Assembly (NCBI RefSeq): GCF_002575655.3
Contig: NC_053039.3
Location: 47,369,290 to 47,433,289, forward strand
DNA from: Aegilops tauschii subsp. strangulata
Taxonomy: Eukaryota; Streptophyta; Magnoliopsida; Poales; Poaceae
Reading direction: 5' to 3'
DNA: 64,000 nucleotides
In this document: positions 1 to 11,199 of the stretch, piece after piece
Layout of the letters: each line of letters starts with the position of its first letter
How positions within the stretch are numbered: position 1 is the first letter of the stretch
The notes under the pieces: generated by a model
What the model saw: only the letters and a program-made list of their open reading frames with translations
What the model was told of the DNA's origin: nothing
Database searches by the model: none
Made by a program: the position numbers and the translations under genes

Positions 1-217
1 AAAAAAAATTTCTAAATTTTTTTGAAAAAAATTGTTAGTAATGGCACACTTCTATGTGGTGCGCCATTACTAAGTCAGATAGTAATGGCGCACCAGATAG
101 GCATAGTAATGGAGCCATTACTATTTGTTATTAATGACGTGATAATAGTGGCGTACCTATAGTGCGCCATTAATGGCAAAAATAGGTGTGCCACTAACAG
201 GCATTTTTCTAGTAGTG
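1..217. mobile_element. Right end of a CACTA (En/Spm) transposon
   Basis: The segment ends with tttttctagtagtg at 204-217, the inverse of the CACTACTAGAAAAA terminus typical of grass CACTA elements. Inside it are several direct and inverted copies of a subterminal motif around agtaatggcgcac / gtgcgccattact (for example near 59-73 and 81-95), the transposase-binding repeats expected at CACTA ends. Only this terminus is in the window; the body lies to the left. No coding part is visible here. Confidence 0.85.
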
Positions 218-263
218 ATGTGTCTCCTCTCCTCATCATGCTATGTCCAGATCCCTATTTTAG

Positions 264-365
264 TACTTTTCCTCCATCTCAAAATAAGTGTCTCAAATTT
301 AGTACAATTATGTACTAAAGTTAGTACAAATTTGAGATATTTATTTTGGAACGAAGGAACCAGTA
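264..365. mobile_element. Stowaway MITE (Tc1/mariner type)
   Basis: A roughly 98-bp palindromic element flanked by TA target sites (264-265 and 364-365). The two arms carry the familiar Stowaway sequence cctccatctcaaaataagtg at the left and its degenerate inverse attttggaacgaagg at the right, with aaattgtagtacaa-like loop sequence between. It has no coding capacity and would have been moved by a mariner-like transposase in trans. The arms have drifted from perfect complementarity. Confidence 0.85.
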
Positions 366-390
366 GTTAGCTAGCCAACAAAACCTAGTT

Positions 391-1348
391 GTAATGAGAG
401 GTTTAGGGTTATCCACAACACGTTCAAGAGATCAATGGAGACCATTTTCAGGTATTTCAGGCAAGTCTTGTATGTTGTTGGGGAGCTCAGAGGAGAGATG
501 ATCAAGTAATCAACTGGGCAAACTCCTAGCAAGATTCGCACTAACCCAAGATGGTATCCGTATTTCAAGGTGGCACTACTCGTAGTTCATGCCTTCACAT
601 GCTTGTAATATTGTTTTGGTAGAGCCATAACACCATCTTGTCAGGCCATTTTCAGGATTGCATTGTCGTAATAGATGAGACTCATGTGACTGCTAGAGTG
701 TCGAGGTCATAGTGAGCATCATACATGAGTAGAAATCACTACACAAGCCAGAATGTTCTTGTTGTGATTGACTTAGATATGAAGTTCACATATGTGTTAG
801 CTGGTTGGGAAGGATCAACCCATGATGTTAACATTCTATCTGGCAGCATAACTCGACCTGATGGCATCAATGTCCCTGATGGTAAGTTCTACGTGGGAGA
901 TACTGGCTATGCATGTCGGCCTGGTGTTCTTCTACCCATCCGGAAAATGTACCATCTGAACGAGTTCTGTGGTAGGAACTATCCTAAGACTGCATATGAA
1001 TTGTTTAACCTTAGACACTCTAGCTTTAGAGTTACGGCTGAGAGGACATTTGGAGCTCTAAAGAGTAGATTTAAGATCCTGGATTAGAAACCATTCCACA
1101 TTTTTCCCACCTAGGATAAACTTGTTCTTGCATGTTGCATCCTTCATAACTTGATACTACAACGGGGTTGCGATAATTTTGTGCCAGAGGAGGAAGATGT
1201 GACCGCTGATGATGTTTATAGCTCTAATCATGGTGTGGATGCATTTGACAATGAGGCCTGGAAGAACAAATGGTTGGAGTGGGCTGAGGCTATGTGGGAA
1301 AACAGAGTCAGCAGCGGCATAAGAAGAAAAAGCAGAAGAAGAAGATGA
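391..1348 (+). pseudogene. PIF/Harbinger DDE transposase, decayed, with an intron
   Basis: The decayed reading resembles plant HARBI1-type nucleases. Upstream exon (about 391-569): residues like RYFRQVL..VGELRGEMIK. A GT..AG intron of 86 bp (570-655) follows the YPYFK motif. Exon 2 opens DCIVVIDETH, giving the first catalytic Asp (codon 674-676), then HYTSQNVL and TYVLAGWEGS. The second Asp is in GDTGY (near 896-910) and the Glu in AERTFGALKSRF (near 1037-1075). The C-terminus EAFDNEAWKNKWLEW is typical of the family. Breaks: TAA at 506-508, TAG TGA near 713, TAG at 1085-1087 and another TAG near 1112. The start codon is not identifiable. The partner Myb-like ORF2 of such elements is not seen. 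It is clearly non-functional. Confidence 0.85.
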
Positions 1349-1656
1349 TGACGAGGATGGACGTAGCCCTAGTTCGACATCAATCAACTTTTCCCTATTG
1401 AGCCATAAGACTTTCAATTTGTACTGCTATTTGTTAGTAACTAGGATGAACTGCCATTTCTTTCCTAGCTAGGACTGAAACACGATGTCTATTTTGTGTG
1501 TTGCAAGGTCATCACTAATGAGAAGGGCTGAAGACACCTTATGTCGTGCACAACCAAAGACCGTGTAGTGCAGGAACCCAATGGAACACATATAAACTAA
1601 ACGACAGGTCAAAATTGGTTCCCTGATGCAGGCAGCCTACATGCAGGCAACCAAAC
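1349..1656 (+). mobile_element. Probable 3' end of the Harbinger element
   Basis: Non-coding sequence downstream of the transposase remnant. Around 1611-1656 it reads gatgcaggcagcc..catgcaggcaaccaaacaa, which looks like the inverse of the GTTTGGTTGCCTGCATG ends common in grass Harbinger elements. I could not find the matching left terminus, so the boundary is tentative. Confidence 0.4.
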
Positions 1657-2062
1657 AATATGCAGATGATGGTTTTTGTCCTGTATTAACTCGGCCGGGC
1701 CCAACTGAGTCACACATGCAAAGTGCCCAAAAACGTTGTAGGTAACTAAATGCGTCCGTAGAGAAGCTGGATCTGTGAAGTTTTGTGAAGATGGAGGCAA
1801 TCCGAACATTCCCTAAGTTGGAACCTGAAGTGGGTCCCTCGACCATGCGGATTAACCAAGTGGTACGAGATGCCTATAACATCGCATCCTCATCACGGTC
1901 GACAATGGTACGACCAGCGGGACGGGGTTTTGTTAAGTGGGAAAGAGGGAGACGGGGCATGGGGGAGAGTGGAAGGATGAGAAGAGAGAGTGAGAAAATG
2001 GAGGACTTGTTCCGCGCGAGTGCGGGCCGACGCGGCGGTGGACATGTGTACACCTGGACACC
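1657..2062. other. Unassigned sequence
   Basis: About 400 bp with no recognisable domain, terminal repeat or RNA gene. The right half is purine-rich on the plus strand (1930-2015). Short open frames exist on both strands but show no family resemblance. It is probably an old repeat remnant. Confidence 0.3.
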
Positions 2063-2092
2063 TGTGACGCCCCTCCCTGACCATGCACTAAT

Positions 2093-2427
2093 TGTTGGGA
2101 AACATTGCATGGAAAACAAAAAAAATTCTACGCACACGCAAGATCTATCCATGGAGATACATAGCTACGAGAGGGGAGAGTGTGTCTACGTACCCTCGTA
2201 GACCGTTAAGCGGAAGCGTTTATCACGCGGTTGATGTAGTCGTACTCTTCGCGACCCGATCACGATCCAGCCGATCTAGTGCCGAACGGACGACACCTCC
2301 GAGTTTAGCACACGTGCGGCTCGATGGCGTCTCCTCGTTCTTGATCCAGAAAGAGGGAGAGGAGAAGTAGATGGGATCACAACCATCACGACGTTGTGGT
2401 GGTGATGGTGGTGGTGGAGTACCGACA
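2093..2427 (-). repeat. Solo Copia LTR, segment 1 (LTR 3' end)
   Basis: Plus-strand reading tgttgggaaacattgc.. then the typical BARE/WIS U5 complement with ctacgcacacgcaagatc and acgagaggggagagtg. It is interrupted after cgaca (2423-2427) by the Angela element. Confidence 0.85.
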
Positions 2428-4136
2428 TGTTGGAAATATGCCCTAGAGGCAATAATAAATGGTTATTATTATATTTCTTTGTTCATGATAATTGTCTATT
2501 GTTCATGCTATAATTGTATTATCCGGAAATCGTAATACATGTGTGAATACATATACCACAACGTGTCCCTAGTAAGCCTCTAGTTGACTAGCTCGTTGAT
2601 CAACAGATAGTCACGGTTTCCTGACTATGGACATTGGATGTCATTGATAACGGGATCACATCATTAGGAGAATGATGTGATGGACAAGACCCAATCCTAA
2701 GCATAGCATAAAAGATCGTGTAGTTTCGTTTGCTAGAGCTTTTCCAATGTCAGGTATCTATTCCTTAGACCATGAGATCGTGCAACTCCCGGATACCGTA
2801 GGAGTGCTTTGGGTGTGCCAAACGTCACAACGTAACTGGGTGACTATAAAGGTACACTGCGGGTATCTCCGAAAGTGTCTGTTGGGTTGGCACGGATCGA
2901 GACTGGGATTTGTCACTCCGTATGACGGAGAGGTATCTCTGGGCCCACTCGGTAATGCATCATCATAATGAGCTCAATGTGACTAAGGCGTTAGTCACGG
3001 GATCATGCATTGCGGTACGAGTAAAGAGACTTGCCGGTAACGAGATTGAACAAGGTATTGGGATACCGACGATCGAATCTCGGGCAAGTAACATACCGAT
3101 TGACAAAGGGAATTGTATACGGGATTGATTGAATCCTCGACATCGTGGTTCATCCGATGAGATCATCGTGGAACATGTGGGAGCCAACATGGGTATCCAG
3201 ATCCCGCTGTTGGTTATTGACCGGAGTGGCGTCTCGGTCATGTCTGCATGTCTCCCGAACCCGTAGGGTCTACACACTGAAGGTTTGGTGACGCTAGGGT
3301 TGTAGAGATATGAGTATGCGGAAACCCGAAAGTTGTTCGGAGTCCCGGATGAGATCCCGGACGTCACGAGGAGTTCCGGAATGGTCCGGAGGTGAAGAAT
3401 TATATATAGGAAGTCCAGTTTCGGCCACCGGGAAAGTTTCGGGGGTTATCGGTATTGTACCGGGACCACCGGAAGGGTCCCGGGGGTCCACCGGGTGGGG
3501 CCACCTATCCCGGAGGGCCCCATGGGCTGAAGTGGGAAGGGAACCAGCCCTTAGTGGGCTGGGGCACCCCCCATGGGCCTCCCCCCTGCGCCTAGGGTTG
3601 GAAACCCTAGGGTGGGGGGGCGCCCCACTTGACTTGGGGGATAAGTTACCCCCCCTTGGCCGCCGCCCCCCCATCTAGATGGGACTTGGCCGGCGCCCCC
3701 CTCCCAGGGGGCCTATATAAAGGGGGGGGAGGGCAGTAGTATTACAGCCTTGGGCGCCTCCCTCCTCCCCTGCTACACCTCTCCCTCTCGCAGACGCTCG
3801 GCGAAGCCCTGCCGAGATCCCGCTACATCCACCACCACGCCGTCGTGCTGCTGGATCTCCATCAACCTCTCCTTCCCCCTTGCTGGATCAAGAAGGAGGA
3901 GACGTCGCTGCACCGTACATGTGTTGAACGCGGAGGTGCCGTCCGTTCGGCACTCGGTCATCGGTGATTTGAATCACGGCGAGTACGACTCCGTTAACAA
4001 CGTTCATTGGAACGCTTCCGCTCGCGATCTACAAGGGTACGTAGATGCACTCCTTTCCCCTCGTTGCTAGTATACTCCATGGATGGATCTTGGTGAGCGT
4101 AGGAATTTTTTTTAAATTATGCTACGATCCCCAACA
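2428..4136 (+). repeat. Angela 5' LTR
   Basis: 1709 bp, TG..CA. The second half of U3 is very GC-rich with ccgg/ccacc runs, followed by a TATA box. It is nearly identical to the copy at 9461-11165. Confidence 0.95.
3712..3722 (+). promoter_or_regulatory. TATA box of the Angela 5' LTR
   Basis: cctatataaag followed by a G run, at the usual place for BARE/Angela transcription. The same box occurs in the 3' LTR at 10742-10752. Confidence 0.7.
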
Positions 4137-4137
4137 G

Positions 4138-4152
4138 TGGCATCATGAGCCA
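4138..4152 (+). other. Primer-binding site of Angela
   Basis: tggcatcatgagcca directly after the LTR end. It resembles the TGGTATCAGAGCC complement of initiator-Met tRNA, with a few mismatches. Confidence 0.75.
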
Positions 4153-5447
4153 GGCCTATGCGTAGTTACTATGCACGAGTAGAACACAAAGTAGTTGTGG
4201 GCGTTGATGTTGCCAATTCTTCTTGCCGCTACTAGTCTTATCATGTTTCGGCGGTATTGTGGGATGAAGCGGCCCGGACCGACCTTACACGTACGCTTAC
4301 GTGAGACAGGTTCCACCGACTGACATGCAGTAGTTGCATAAGGTGGCTAGCGGGTGTCTGTCTCTCCTACTTTAGTCGGAACGGATTCGATGAAAAGGGT
4401 CCTTATGAAGGGTAAATAGAAATTGGCAAATCATGTTGTGGTCATACGTAGGTAAGAAACGTTCTTGCTATAAACCTACAAGCCACGTAAAAACTTGCAA
4501 CAACAATTAGAGGACGTCTAACTTGTTTTTGCAGCATGTGCTATGTGATGTGATATGGCTAGAAGATGTGATGAATGATATATGTGATGTATGAGATTGA
4601 TCATATTCTTGTAATAGGAATCACGACTTGCATGTCGATGAGTATGACAACCGGCAGGAGCCATAGGAGTTGTCTTTATTATTTTGTATGACCTGCGTGT
4701 CATTGAATAACGCCATGTAAATTACTTTACTTTGTTGCTAAACGCGTTAGCCATAGAAGTAGAAGTAATCGTTGGCGTGACGACTTCATGAAGACACAAT
4801 GATGGAGATCATGATGATGGAGATCATGGTGTCATGCCGGTGACGAAGATGATCATGGTGCCCCGAAGATGGAGATCAAAGGAGCAAAATGATATTGGCC
4901 ATATCATGTCACTATTTGATTGCATGTGATGTTTATCATGTTTTTGCATCTTATTTGCTTAGAACGACGGTAGTAAGTAAGATGATCCCTTATGATAATT
5001 TCAAGAAAGTGTTCCCCCTAACTGTGCACCGTTGCGAAGGTTCGTTGTTTCGAAGCACCACGTGATGATCGGGTGTGATAGATTCTAATGTTCGCATACA
5101 ACGGGTGTTGATGAGCCTAGCATGTACAGACATGGCCTCGGAACACACGCAATACACTTAGGTTAACTTGACGAGCCTAGCATGTACAGACATGGCCTCG
5201 GAACACGGAGGACCGAAAGGTCGAGCATGAGTCGTATAGAAGATACGATCAACATGGAGATGTTCACCGATCTTGACTAGTCCGTCTCACGTGATGATCG
5301 GACACGGCCTAGTTAACTCGGATCATGTTTCACTTAGATGACTAGAGGGATGTCTATCTGAGTGGGAGTTTATTAAATAATTTGATTATATGAACTTAAT
5401 TATCATGAACTTAGTCTAAAATCTTTACACTATGTCTTGTAGATCAA
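4153..5447 (+). other. Angela untranslated leader
   Basis: About 1.3 kb without coding potential between primer site and gag. It contains a 34-bp perfect direct repeat (5113-5146 and 5173-5206, period 60), repeats of atgatggagatcatg near 4800-4835, and two copies of acgtgatgatcgg (near 5060 and 5289). These could fold for dimerisation or packaging, which is inference. Confidence 0.7.
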
Positions 5448-8400
5448 ATGGCCCACGTTGTCCTCAACTTCAACGCGTTCCTAGAGAAAACCAAGCTGAA
5501 AGATGATGGCAGCAACTATACGGACTGGGTCCGGAACCTGAGGATCATCCTCATAGCAGCCAAGAAAGATTATGTCTTAGAAGCACCGCTAGGTGAAGCA
5601 CCAATCCCAGAGAACCAAGACGTTATGAACGCTTGGCAGCAGCGTGCTGATGATTACTCCCTCGTTTAGTGCGGCATGCTTTACAGCTTAGAACCGGGTC
5701 TCCAAAAGCGTTTTGAGAAACATGGAGCATATGAGATGTTCGAGGAGCTGAAAATGGTTTTCCAAGCTCATGCCCGGGTCGAGAGATATGAAGTCTCCGA
5801 CAAGTTCTTCAGCTGTAAAATGGAGGAGAATAGTTCTGTTAGTGAGCACATACTCAGAATGTCTGGGTTGCACAACCGCTTGTCTCAGCTAGGAGTTAAT
5901 CTCCCGGATGACGCGGTCATTGACAGAATCCTTCAGTCGCTTCCACCAAGCTACAAGAGCTTTGTGATGAACTTCAATATGCAAGGGATGGAAAAGACCA
6001 TTCCTGAGGTATATTCAATGCTGAAATCAGCGGAGGTGGAGATCAAAAAAGAACATCAAGTGTTGATGGTGAATAAAACCACTAAGTTCAAGAAGGGCAA
6101 GGGTAAGAAGAACTTCAAGAAGGACGGCAAGGGAGTTGCCGCGCCCGGTAAGCCAGTTGCCGGGAAGAAGTCAAAGAATGGACCCAAGCCTGAAACTGAG
6201 TGCTTTTATTGCAAGGAAAGTGGTCACTGGAAGCGGAACTGCCCCAAATACTTAGCGGACAAGAAGGCTGGCAACACCAAAGGTATATGTGATATACATG
6301 TAATTGATGTGTACCTTACCAGTACTCGTAGTAGCTCCTGGGTATTTGATACCGGTGCGGTTGCTCATATTTGTAACTCAAAACTGGAACTGCGGAATAA
6401 ACGAAGACTGGCAAAGGACGAGGTGACGATGCGCGTCGGGAATGGTTCCAAGGTCGATGTGATCGCCGTCGGCACGCTACCTCTGCATCTACCTACGGGA
6501 TTAGTTTTAAACCTCAATAATTGTTATTTAGTGCCAGCTTTGAGCATGAACATTGTATCTGGATCTCGTTTAATTCGAGATGGCTACTCATTTAAATCCG
6601 AGAATAATGGTTGTTCTATTTATTTGAGAGATATGTTTTATGGTTATGCCCCGCTGGTCAATGGTTTATTCTTGATGAATCTCGAACGTGATGTTACACA
6701 TATTCATAGTGTGAATACCAAAAGATGTAAAGTTGATAACGATAGTCCCACATACTTGTGGCACTGCCGCCTTGGTCACATTGGTGTCAAGCGCATGAAG
6801 AAGCTCCATGCAGATGGACTTTTGGAGTCTCTTGATTACGAATCATTTGACACGTGCGAACCATGCCTCATGGGTAAGATGACCAAGACTCCGTTCTCCG
6901 GAACAATGGAGCGAGCAACCAACTTATTGGAAATCATACATACCGATGTGTGCGGTCCAATGAGTGTTGAGGCTCGCGGAGGATATCGTTATGTTCTCAC
7001 TCTCACTGATGACTTAAGTAGATATGGGTATGTCTACCTAATGAAACACAAGTCTGAAACCTTTGAAAAGTTCAAGGAATTTCAGAGTGAGGTTGAGAAT
7101 CAACGTGACAGAAAAATAAAATTCTTACGATCAGATCGTGGTGGAGAATATTTAAGTCACGAGTTTGGTGCACACTTGAGGAAATGTGGAATCGTTTCAC
7201 AACTCACGCCGCCTGGAACACCTCATCGAAACGGTGTGTCCGAACGTCGTAATCGCACTCTATTAGATATGATGCGATCTATGATGTCTCTTACTGATTT
7301 ACCGCTCTCATTTTGGGGCTATGCTTTAGAGACTGCCGCATTCACTTTAAATAGGGCTCCGTCGAAATCCGTTGAGACGACACCGTATGAATTATGGTTT
7401 GGGAAGAAACCTATGCTGTCGTTTCTAAAAGTTTGGGGATGCGATGCTTATGTCAAGAAAATTCAACCTGAAAAGCTCGAACCCAAGTCGGAGAAATGCG
7501 TCTTCATAGGATACCCTAAGGAAACTATTGGGTATACCTTCTACCTCAGATCCGAAGGCAAGATCTTCGTTGCCAAGAACGGGTCCTTTCTGGAGAAGGA
7601 GTTTCTCTCGAAAGAATTGAGTGGGAGGAAAGTGGAACTTGATGAGGTGATAGTCACCCCTTCCGTGCCGGAAAGTAGCGCAGCGCGGGAAGATGTTCCT
7701 GTGGTGCCTACACCGTCTGGGGAGGAAGTTAATGATGATGATCATGAAGCTTCGGATCAAGTTGCCACTGAACTTCGTAGGTCCACAAGGACCCGTTCCG
7801 CACCAGAGTGGTACGGCAACCCTGTCCTGGAAATCATGTTGTTAGACAACGGTGAACCTTCGAACTATGAAGAAGCGATGGCGGGCCAGGATTCCGACAA
7901 ATGGCTAGAAGCCATGAAATCCGAGATAGGATCCATGTATGAAAACGAAGTATGGACTTTGACTGACTTGCCCGATGATCGGCGAGCCATAGAAAACAAA
8001 TGGATCCTTAAGAAGAAGACGGACGCAGATGGTAATGTGACCATCTACAAGGCTCGACTTGTCGCTAAGGGTTATCGACAAGTTCAAGGGGTTGACTACG
8101 ATGAGACTTTCTCACCCGTAGCGAAGCTGAAGTCCGTCCGAATCATGTTAGCAATTGCCGCATACTATGATTATGAGATATGGCAGATGGACGTCAAAAC
8201 GGCAATCCTTAACGGCTTCCTTAAGGAAGAGTTGTATATGATACAGCCGGAAGGTTTTGTCGATCCTAAGAATGCTAACAAAGTATGCAAGCTCCAGCGC
8301 TCAATCTATGGGCTGGTGCAAGCATCTCGGAGTTGGAACATTCGCTTTGATGAGATGATCAAAGTGTTTGGGTTTACACAGACTTATGGAGAAGCCTGTG

Positions 8401-9428
8401 TTTACAAGAAAGTGAGTGGGAGCTCTGTAGCATTTCTCATATTATATGTGGATGACATATTATTGATGGGAAATGATATAGAATTCTTGGAAAGTATAAA
8501 GGCCTATTTGAATAAGTGTTTTTAAATGAAGGACCTTGGAGAAGCTGCTTGTATATTAGGCATCAAGATCTATAGAGATAGATCGAGACGCCTCATTGGT
8601 CTTTCACAGAGTACATACCTTGACAAGATATTGAAGAAGTTCAATATGGATCAGTCCAAGAAGGGGTTCTTGCCTGTATTGCAAGGTGTGCAATTGAGCA
8701 CGGCTCAATGCCCGACCACGGCAGAAGATATAGAAAAGATGAGTGTCATCCCCTATGCCTCGGCCATAGGGTCTATTATGTATGCCATGCTGTGTACCAG
8801 ACCTGATGTAAACCTTGCCGTGAGTTTGGTAGGAAGGTACCAAAGTAATCCCGGCATGGAACACTGGACAACGGTCAAGAATATCCTGAAGTACCTGAAG
8901 AGGACTAAGGATATGTTTCTCGTTTATGGAGGTGACGAAGAGCTCGTCGTAAAGGGTTACGTCGACGCTAGCTTCGACACAGATCTGGATGACTCGAAGT
9001 CACAAACCGGATACGTGTATATGTTGAATGGAGGAGCAGTAAGCTGGTGTAGTTGCAAGCAAAGCGTCGTGGCGGGATCTACATGTGAAGCGGAGTACAT
9101 GGCAGCCTCGGAGGCAGCACATGAAGCAGTCTGGATGAAGGAGTTCATTACCGACCTAGGGGTGATTCCCAATGCGTCGGGCCCGATGACTCTCTTCTGT
9201 GACAACACTGGAGCTATTGCCCTTGCGAAGGCGCCCAGGTTTCACAAGAAGACCAGGCATATCAAGCGTCGCTTCAACTCCATTCGTGAAAGTGTTCAAA
9301 ATGGAGACATAGATATTTGTAAAGTACATACGGACCTGAATGTAGCAGATCCGTTGACTAAACCTCTCCCTAGAGAAAAACATGATCAACACCAGGACGC
9401 AATGGGTGTTCGATTCATCACAATGTAA
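5448..9428 (+). pseudogene. Angela gag-pol polyprotein with two premature stops
   Basis: A single frame of 1327 codons, start ATG 5448 (MAHVVLNFNAF). Gag ends with a CCHC zinc knuckle CFYCKESGHWKRNC (6201-6242). Protease DTGAVAHIC at 6348. The integrase zinc finger lies near 6765-6890, followed by the catalytic core HTDVCGP, SDRGGEY and NGVSERRNRT. RT has DVKTAILNG and YVDD (8445-8456). RNase H has GYVDASFD, CEAEYMAASEA and CDNTGA. The C-terminus contains ADPLTKPLP. Two in-frame stops break it: TAG at 5667-5669 after 73 codons, and TAA at 8523-8525 just after YVDD. No frameshift is present, so decay is recent. The product would have built virus-like particles and copied and inserted the element. 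Confidence 0.95.
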
Positions 9429-9448
9429 CTAGATTATTGACTCTAGTG

Positions 9449-9460
9449 CAAGTGGGAGAC
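9449..9460 (+). other. Polypurine tract of Angela
   Basis: caagtgggagac immediately before the 3' LTR, the plus-strand primer of BARE/Angela elements. Confidence 0.85.
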
Positions 9461-11165
9461 TGTTGGAAATATGCCCTAGAGGCAATAATAAATGGTTAAT
9501 ATTATATTTCTTTGTTCATGATAATTGTCTATTGTTCATGCTATAATTGTATTATCTGGAAATCGTAATACATGTGTGAATACATAGACCACAACGTGTC
9601 CCTAGTAAGCCTCTAGTTGACTAGCTCGTTGATCAACAGATAGTCACGGTTTCCTGACTATGGACATTGGATGTCATTGATGACGGGATCACATCATTAG
9701 GAGAATGATGTGATGGACAAGACCCAATCCTAAGCATAGCATAAAAGATCGTGTAGTTTCGTTTGCTAGAGCTTTTCCAATGTCAGGTATCTATTCCTTA
9801 GACCATGAGATCGTGCAACTCCCGGATACCGTAGGAGTGCTTTGGGTGTGCCAAACGTCACAACGTAACTGGGTGACTATAAAGGTACACTGCGGGTATC
9901 TCCGAAAGTGTCTGTTGGGTTGGCACGGATCGAGACTGGGATTTGTCACTCCGTATGACGGAGAGGTATCTCTGGGCCCACTCGGTAATGAATCATCATA
10001 ATGAGCTCAATGTGACTAAGGCGTTAGTCACGGGATCATGCATTGCGGTACGAGTAAAGAGACTTGCCGGTAACGAGATTGAACAAGGTATTGGGATACC
10101 GACGATCGAATCTCGGGCAAGTAACATACCGATTGACAAAGGGAATTGTATACGGGATTGATTGAATGCTCGACATCGTGGTTCATCCGATGAGATCATC
10201 ATGGAACATGTGGGAGCCAACATGGGTATCCAGATCTCGCTGTTGGTTATTGACCGGAGAGGCGTCTCGGTCATGTCTGCATGTCTCCCGAACCCGCAGG
10301 GTCTACACACTTAAGGTTCGGTGACGCTAGGGTTGTAGAGATATGAGTATGCGGAAGCCCAAAAGTTGTTCGGAGTCCCGGATGAGATCCCGGACGTCAC
10401 GAGGAGTTCCGGAATGGTCCGGAGGTGAAGAATTATATATAGGAAGTCCAGTTTCGGCCACCGGGAAAGTTTCGGGGGTTACCGGTATTGTACCGGGACC
10501 ACCGGAAGGGTCCCGGGGGTCCACCGGGTGGGGCCACCTATCCCGGAGGGCCCCATGGGCTGATGTGGGAAGGGAACCAGCCCTTAGTGGGCTGGGGCGC
10601 CCCCCATGGGCCTCCCTCCTGCGCCTAGGGTTGGAAACCCTAGGGTGGGGGGCGCCCCACTTGACTTGGGGGGTAAGTTACCCCCCCTTGGCCGCCGCCC
10701 CCATCTAGATGGGACTTGGCCGGCGCCCCCCTCCCAGGGGGCCTATATAAAGGGGGGGAGGGCAGTAGTATTACAGCCTTGGGCGCCTCCCTCCTCCCCT
10801 GCTACACCTCTCCCTCTCGCAGACGCTCGGCGAAGCCCTGCCGAGATCCCGCTACATCGACCACCACGCCGTCGTGCTGCTGGATCTCCATCAACCTCTC
10901 CTTCCCCCTTGCTGGATCAAGAAGGAGGAGACGTCGCTGCACCGTACGTGTGTTGAACGCGGAGGTGCCGTCCGTTCGGCACTCGGTCATCGGTGATTTG
11001 AATCACGGCGAGTACGACTCCTTCAACAACGTTCATTGGAACGCTTCCGCTCGCGATCTACAAGGGTATGTAGATGCACTCCTTTCCCCTCGTTGCTAGT
11101 ATACTCCATGGATGGATCTTGGTGAGCGTAGGATTTTTTTTTAAATTATGCTACGATCCCCAACA
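9461..11165 (+). repeat. Angela 3' LTR
   Basis: 1705 bp, TGTTGGAAATATG..CCCCAACA, followed by the TSD cgaca. About 25 substitutions from the 5' LTR by eye. Confidence 0.95.
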
Positions 11166-11199
11166 CGACAACGCTTTGCTAAGCATCGCCAGGACGAGG

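Larger units (their letters stand above)
2428..11165 (+). mobile_element. Full-length Angela-type Copia LTR retrotransposon
   Basis: An 8738-bp element with TSD cgaca at 2423-2427 and 11166-11170, two LTRs of about 1.7 kb (2428-4136, 9461-11165), an initiator-Met-type primer site, one gag-pol frame with PR-INT-RT-RNaseH order (Copia) and a polypurine tract. LTRs begin TGTTGGAAATATGCCC and end CCCCAACA, as in Angela/BARE-1. By hand I count about 25 substitutions plus a few small indels between the LTRs (about 1.5 percent), so it is a fairly young insertion. It sits inside the older solo Copia LTR. Confidence 0.95.

Noticed and set aside
1785..2201. 138-codon plus-strand frame
   Set aside because: Runs from unassigned sequence across the boundary of the solo Copia LTR, so it cannot be an old gene; no domain.
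2747..3128. Short frames repeated at 2747-3128 and 9780-10161
   Set aside because: They are the same U3 sequence in the two Angela LTRs, non-coding.
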